Assembly: GCA_934699585.1 (NCBI GenBank)
Contig: CAKUWY010000004.1
Location: 116,172-180,171, forward strand
Origin: an uncultured Fibrobacter sp.
GTDB lineage: Bacteria > Fibrobacterota > Fibrobacteria > Fibrobacterales > Fibrobacteraceae
DNA length: 64,000 bases
Reading direction: 5' to 3'
Shown: positions 60,246-64,000 of the stretch, in pieces
How positions within the stretch are numbered: the first letter of the stretch is position 1
Layout of the letters: each line of letters opens with the position of its first letter
Made by a program: the position numbers and the translations under genes
The notes under the pieces: generated by a model
Database searches by the model: none
Told to the model about the DNA's origin: nothing
Seen by the model: the letters and a program-made list of their open reading frames with translations, nothing else

Positions 60246-60953
60246 CTAGAACATGAACCAGGTCAGATAGACCTTGGTAGCAAGTGCGAAGTCGAGGAAG
60301 GATCTTTCGCCGGCAAGATCGCTTTCGGAGTAGTAGCTAATGCCAAGACCGATCTTTCCGGTAATGTAAAGGTTCTTGACAATTTCAGCGTGAGCACCGA
60401 GCAGCACGTTAATCTGGAGAAGCATCAGGTCGATGTCGTTGCTAGCAACGAATTCCTGTCCTCCAGCAACAATGGCGCGGGGGCTTGTGTAAATGAATTC
60501 ACCGCCGATTGATACAGGCAAGAAATCCTTCTTGACAAAGAAGTCGAAACCAGCACCGATGCTCAGCTCAGTATAGTTGTCCTTTGCACTTTGTTCTTGT
60601 CCGCCGTTGGGAGTATAGGAGGATTCACCATGATGATACATGCCGAGAATCGCGGCCAATTCCATATTTTCGTTCAGCTTGAACACTAGGCGAATGTTAC
60701 CCGCGTTGTTCAACAGACCGCCGACGTCAATGCCAGCACCGAAGAATGCACCGCCAGAGGACTTCTTTTCTTTTTTCTTTTCCTTCTTGGGAGCAGGAGC
60801 GGCTTCCTCCTCTTCCTCCTCTTCTTCGTAGGCGGGGGCCTTCTCCACCTTGGCGGGGGCCTCTTCTTCTTCGTAATATTCTTCTTCGTCCTGGGCATAG
60901 CCGTAGCTGCAAAGGGCCAGCGCAATGACGGCAGAAAGGAAAATCTTCTTCAT
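60246..60953 (-). CDS. Exported beta-barrel-like protein with Glu/Lys-rich N-terminal linker
   Basis: A 235-residue protein. The signal peptide is MKKIFLSAVIALALCSYGYA, cleaved before QDEEE. Residues 21-65 are runs of Glu, with Ala/Pro and then Lys (KKEKKKEKKS). The rest (about 68-235) alternates strands with Gly turns and ends YLTWFMF, an aromatic C-terminus as in outer-membrane barrels. No named family recognised. The upstream promoter matches consensus exactly and the codon use is biased, so the protein is likely abundant. Confidence 0.75.
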   Translation of the reverse strand: MKKIFLSAVIALALCSYGYAQDEEEYYEEEEAPAKVEKAPAYEEEEEEEEAAPAPKKEKKKEKKSSGGAFFGAGIDVGGLLNNAGNIRLVFKLNENMELAAILGMYHHGESSYTPNGGQEQSAKDNYTELSIGAGFDFFVKKDFLPVSIGGEFIYTSPRAIVAGGQEFVASNDIDLMLLQINVLLGAHAEIVKNLYITGKIGLGISYYSESDLAGERSFLDFALATKVYLTWFMF

Positions 60954-60997
60954 TGGTTTCTCCTTGAAATGAGAGTTTTGATGTTAATTTGAATGAA

Positions 60998-61026
60998 ATT
61001 ATAAAAAATCTTCATAGGCCTGTCAA
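60998..61026 (-). promoter_or_regulatory. Consensus sigma-70 promoter for the beta-barrel gene
   Basis: On the minus strand TTGACA (61026-61021), 17-base spacer, TATAAT (61003-60998). Both hexamers are exact consensus. The leader would be about 38 bases and ends with AAGGAG before the ATG. Confidence 0.88.
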
Positions 61027-61078
61027 TTCCAGCCACCAAAACACTAGCCGTTTACCACGGACTTCTGCGGCAAGGCCG

Positions 61079-63658
61079 CTACCATTCCATCGACATTTTC
61101 GCCACCAGGAACCTCCTGGAAACCTCGTCCAGCTTGGCCGGGTCTATGGAAATTCCCAGAATTCCTGCAAAAATCACGAAAGGACTGGCCGTGGTGCCCT
61201 GGTCGTTGCATTTCACCTTGATGTACAGCGTCCCTTCCCGGTTCTTGATAGACAGGACGTGCTGGTTCAGGTCGATTTCTTGCCCCCGGTGGTTCGTGAC
61301 GGTGGGGAAGGTCTTGCTGTTGAACCGCTCCATCAGGTCTGCGGGGATGGCCTCCGGTGTGTAGCGGTACACCATGGCCTTGGGGAAATGCTTGCTGAGC
61401 TTTTCTTTCAGGGGCTCAATGTTCACGATTTCCATGCCACGGGGGAAAGGCCTGCTCAGTTCCTTCATCAGGTTCGGCAGGTTCTCCGGAGCGAGGTCCA
61501 GGGGTTTCAGAAGTTCCACGCTAATCAGCTCGCAGTAGGTCTCCATGCCGAGAGGGAGCGCCCCCATGTTCACAATTTTCGGCTTGGGGCTGAATCCTTC
61601 GCTGAATTTCACAGGAATCCCCGCGCAAAGGAAGGTCCGCTCGAAGAAACTGAGCATGTTGTGGTGGGGCAGGAACCTGCTGAGTCCGGTCTTCTTGAAG
61701 GTAATCTTGTAGCTGTAGCTCACCTTTTGGCTGGGCCTGCGGTCTGCCACCAGTTTCTTGATTTCTTCGGGAGAGCGGCTTGGCGCCTTGTGGCGCACGG
61801 GATTGTCGGCCAGCCTGATTTCGTCGCCGAAGCCGGGAATGCCGCACTTTTGGCAGTCGCCCCACTTGCAGTTGGGCACGGGGGTGCTGTTCGGGTCAAA
61901 GGCTTTTTCCCATTCCCGCCTCAGGTACTGCTTGGTGGTTCCCGCATGGATAAAGTCCCAGGGGAACACTTCGTTCTTGTCCCGTTCACGATACACCCAG
62001 CTGGTGTCGTAGCCCGTCTTTTGCCAGACCTGTTCCCACTTGGAAAAGTCGAACCGGTAAGAATCACTTTCGAAGATGATTCCCTGCTTGTAGGCCTCGT
62101 AGATGACGGGCCCGAGGCTACGGTCGCCGCGACTGTAGATGGCTTCCAAGAAACTGGTTTCCCAGGCGGCCCAGTTGATTTTCACGTTGGGGTGCTTGAA
62201 GAACTTTTCCCGCACAAAGCGGATGTGCCCCAGGGCCGTTTCCTTGTCCATGAAGGGCGCCCACTGGAGGGCGGTAAAGGACTTGGGAATGAGGATGCCG
62301 ATGCTTACCGCAATTTGGATGCCTCGGTTGTACTTGCGCCCGATTTTCACCAGATTGAAGATGAGGTCGCAGAAGGCCTGCATGTCCTCTTCGTTTTCGG
62401 TGGGGAACCCGATCATCGTGTATAACTTAATCTTGTTGAACCCGCTGCTGAAGGCGTGTTCGGCGGCGTCGTACATGTCCTGGTCGCTGATGGTCTTGTT
62501 GATCATCTTGCGGATGCGTTCGGAGCCGGTTTCCGGGGCGAAGGTGGCGCTACGGCCTCCCTTGAGGGCGGCAATCTTGCCGGCAAGGGTCTGGCCAAAA
62601 CTGTTCACCCGGATGCTGGGGAGGCTCACATCCACATGGTCGTAGAAGGGGTCGTCGATAATGGAGTCGGTAAGGGCTTCTACCGGTTTGTAGTCGGCGG
62701 TAGAAAGGGAGAGGAGTCCCAGTTCCCGCTCGCCGGTGGCAAGGAGCCCTGCTTTCGCGATGTCCAGAACATCGTCGGGGTCCAGCTCGCGACACGGGCG
62801 ATACCAGATGCCCGCCTGGCAGAAACGGCAACCCTGGGCGCAACCCCGCATGACCTCTACGCTGAAGCGGTTGTGCACCAGCTGCATGTTGGCGATCAGG
62901 TTCTTGACGGGGTAGTCCTTCGGGTCCATCTTGGGGATGAACAGGCGGCGAACCCCGTTGGTGGTGGCGTAGGCGCCGGCGGCTGGCTCCGCCGGCACAA
63001 TCGCGCCGAATTCGTTCTTTACCACGGGCCGTAAACTGGGCACGTAAACGCCGTCAATTTTCGAGAGGTTCTTGAGGATTTCGGCGCGACTGAGGCCCGC
63101 CTTGCGGCCCTCGCCTACGCACCGCAAAAAGTCAATCATGACTTTTTCCCCGTCGCCTATCATGAAGGCGTCAAAAAAGTCGGCGACGGGTTCGGGGTTC
63201 GCCATGGAGGGACCACCGGCCACCACGATGGGGTCGCTTTCTTGCCGGTCCTTCTGCCACGCGGGAATGCGGGCCAGTTCCAGCACGTAGGGCACGTTGG
63301 TAAAATTCAGCTCCGTCTGGAGCGTCATGCCCACCACTTCGAAATCTCGCACCGGCGTGTAGGTCGCATAGCTGTACAGCGGAATGTCCAGCCTTTTCAT
63401 CTCGGCGGCCATGTCGTCCCAGGGGGCGAAGGAGACTTCGCATAGCAAGTTGCTCTCCCGGTTGATCACGTGGTACAAAATGCGGATGCCGTTGTTGCTC
63501 ATGCCGATTTCGTAGGTGTCCGGGAACACGAAGGCCATGCGGCAAAGCATCTCACTGTGGTCCTTCACCACGCTGTTGGCTTCGCCGCCCATATATCTTG
63601 CTGGGGATTCAACGGCGGGCAGAGCGAGGGCTATTTTCTCAAGAATTGTCATCACCAT
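61079..63658 (-). CDS. Radical SAM protein with C-terminal DUF2344 domain (TIGR03960/TIGR03936 type)
   Basis: About 859 residues from the ATG at 63658 (63652 is also possible). Order: B12-binding-like N-terminal region with PDTYEIGMSNNGIRILYHVIN and VAGGPSMANPEPVADFFDAFMIGDGE; radical SAM core with the cluster motif CAQGCRFC (C-x3-C-x2-C), SLPSIRVNSF and TFAPETGSERIR; then a Cys-rich CKWGDCQKCG and a DUF2344 domain with KTGLSRFLPHHNMLSFFERTF. In many genomes the gene lies beside ribonuclease G or rplU; neither is here. Role unknown, possibly RNA modification. The upstream in-frame codons are a palindromic element and are excluded. Confidence 0.85.
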   Translation of the reverse strand: MVMTILEKIALALPAVESPARYMGGEANSVVKDHSEMLCRMAFVFPDTYEIGMSNNGIRILYHVINRESNLLCEVSFAPWDDMAAEMKRLDIPLYSYATYTPVRDFEVVGMTLQTELNFTNVPYVLELARIPAWQKDRQESDPIVVAGGPSMANPEPVADFFDAFMIGDGEKVMIDFLRCVGEGRKAGLSRAEILKNLSKIDGVYVPSLRPVVKNEFGAIVPAEPAAGAYATTNGVRRLFIPKMDPKDYPVKNLIANMQLVHNRFSVEVMRGCAQGCRFCQAGIWYRPCRELDPDDVLDIAKAGLLATGERELGLLSLSTADYKPVEALTDSIIDDPFYDHVDVSLPSIRVNSFGQTLAGKIAALKGGRSATFAPETGSERIRKMINKTISDQDMYDAAEHAFSSGFNKIKLYTMIGFPTENEEDMQAFCDLIFNLVKIGRKYNRGIQIAVSIGILIPKSFTALQWAPFMDKETALGHIRFVREKFFKHPNVKINWAAWETSFLEAIYSRGDRSLGPVIYEAYKQGIIFESDSYRFDFSKWEQVWQKTGYDTSWVYRERDKNEVFPWDFIHAGTTKQYLRREWEKAFDPNSTPVPNCKWGDCQKCGIPGFGDEIRLADNPVRHKAPSRSPEEIKKLVADRRPSQKVSYSYKITFKKTGLSRFLPHHNMLSFFERTFLCAGIPVKFSEGFSPKPKIVNMGALPLGMETYCELISVELLKPLDLAPENLPNLMKELSRPFPRGMEIVNIEPLKEKLSKHFPKAMVYRYTPEAIPADLMERFNSKTFPTVTNHRGQEIDLNQHVLSIKNREGTLYIKVKCNDQGTTASPFVIFAGILGISIDPAKLDEVSRRFLVAKMSMEW

Positions 63659-63988
63659 CAATTTAGCAAATCCCCCGCCCGTTACGCCGTGAACCACAAA
63701 GCTACAAGCTTCGTCATCCTCACGAAAGTGAGGATCTGTTTGCATTTCTAGCGTCTGCCCGTTTATCTCGAGCATCATTCCTCAAGCGGATCCCCGACCC
63801 GGTCGGGGATGACGGCTTATAACTCAACACTCACACCTCACACCTCGCGCCTCGTGTTTCGCGCCTCACACCTCACACCTCACACCCCACACTTCACACC
63901 CCACACTTCACACCTCACACCCCCCACCTCACACCTCACACCTCACACCTCACGCCTCCAGCGGATCCCCGACCCGGTCGGGGATGAC
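63659..63988. repeat. Repeat cluster at the right end: palindromes around a long heptanucleotide-period array
   Basis: CGTCATCCTCAC-GAAA-GTGAGGATCTG (63711-63744); two identical 29-base copies that begin AGCGGATCCCCGACC and end GGTCGGGGATGAC (63785-63813 and 63960-63988); and between them an array of about 19 heptamers (63823-63955), mostly CTCACAC with CCCACAC, TTCACAC, CTCGCGC and CTCGTGT variants. No gene is seen here. Confidence 0.85.
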
Positions 63989-64000
63989 AACTCTTGTGAC
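63989..64000 (+). repeat. Possible edge of a third 43-bp repeat copy
   Basis: AACTCTTGTGAC matches 20283-20294 of the 43-base repeat; the rest lies beyond the window. Confidence 0.35.

Noticed and set aside
60989..62425. 478-residue plus-strand frame over the radical SAM gene
   Set aside because: Antisense shadow; the minus strand has the radical SAM and DUF2344 motifs.
63659..63778. N-terminal extension of the radical SAM protein
   Set aside because: It includes a GTCATCCTCAC palindrome of the intergenic family; homologous sequence begins after it.
63823..63955. CRISPR array
   Set aside because: Units are 7 bases and contiguous, with no spacers and no cas genes.

Overview
The window is bacterial chromosome, almost certainly from Fibrobacter or a close relative in Fibrobacterota. 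The best single marker is the C-terminal FISUMP domain (Fibrobacter succinogenes major paralogous domain) of the lipoprotein at 39.1-40.3 kb. Many exported lipoproteins with Ser-rich linkers, PCMD-type and Fn3-like surface modules and a DUF3332 lipoprotein fit this. About 46 protein genes are supported. I see no rRNA, tRNA, CRISPR array, transposase or prophage.

Layout. 0-2.7 kb: thiC (minus strand, cut by the window edge) behind a TPP riboswitch, a Cys-tRNA(Pro) deacylase and an NSUN-type methyltransferase. 2.7-9.9 kb: a run of envelope proteins (PEGA protein, DUF1007 protein, putative outer-membrane protein, two PCMD-type lipoproteins). 10.0-12.6 kb: trxA, hisF, tldD. 12.6-14.6 kb: an AAA ATPase module bounded by a dispersed repeat, then a candidate small RNA. 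14.6-17.3 kb: clpB behind a sigma-54-type promoter. 17.4-20.1 kb: exported protein, hisC, hisN. 20.1-22.0 kb: an AT-rich island with two paralogous lipoproteins, the same dispersed repeats and a broken piece of the ATPase gene. 22-32.4 kb: comEC, metalloprotease lipoprotein, diguanylate cyclase, DUF3332 lipoprotein, Sua5, DUF349 protein. 32.7-37.6 kb: M23 peptidase, lamin-tail protein, exported protein, PAS protein, rhodanese lipoprotein. 37.7-43.9 kb: riboflavin genes ribD, ribE, ribBA, ribH and nusB, with the FISUMP lipoprotein between ribD and ribE. 43.9-50.4 kb: membrane glycosyltransferase group (DUF2723, GtrB-like, DPM1-like, GT2 fusion). 50.4-56.0 kb: Trm112-like protein, TPR protein with acidic repeats, pilT, Fn3 lipoprotein. 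56-64 kb: maeB, pheA, NlpC/P60 lipoprotein, beta-barrel protein, radical SAM/DUF2344 protein.

The most unusual content lies between and inside the genes. (1) A family of degenerate tandem repeats with an exact period of seven bases occurs at about ten intergenic places, often as inverted pairs; it resembles in form the heptanucleotide STRRs of cyanobacteria. (2) Short palindromic intergenic elements (GTCATCC...GGATCC types) are scattered, and sequences of the same kind lie in frame inside the FISUMP lipoprotein gene, including its signal peptide, as Rickettsia palindromic elements do. (3) A repeat with the core GGCTCATAAAGAGCC, then CCTATAAGAC, bounds the ATPase gene, the small-RNA candidate and the AT-rich lipoprotein pair, giving a cassette-like arrangement without a recognisable recombinase. 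(4) comEC carries coding minisatellites of 7 and 8 codons.

The housekeeping calls rest on clear motifs. Functions of the envelope proteins, repeats and the small RNA are inference. No database search or folding program was run.
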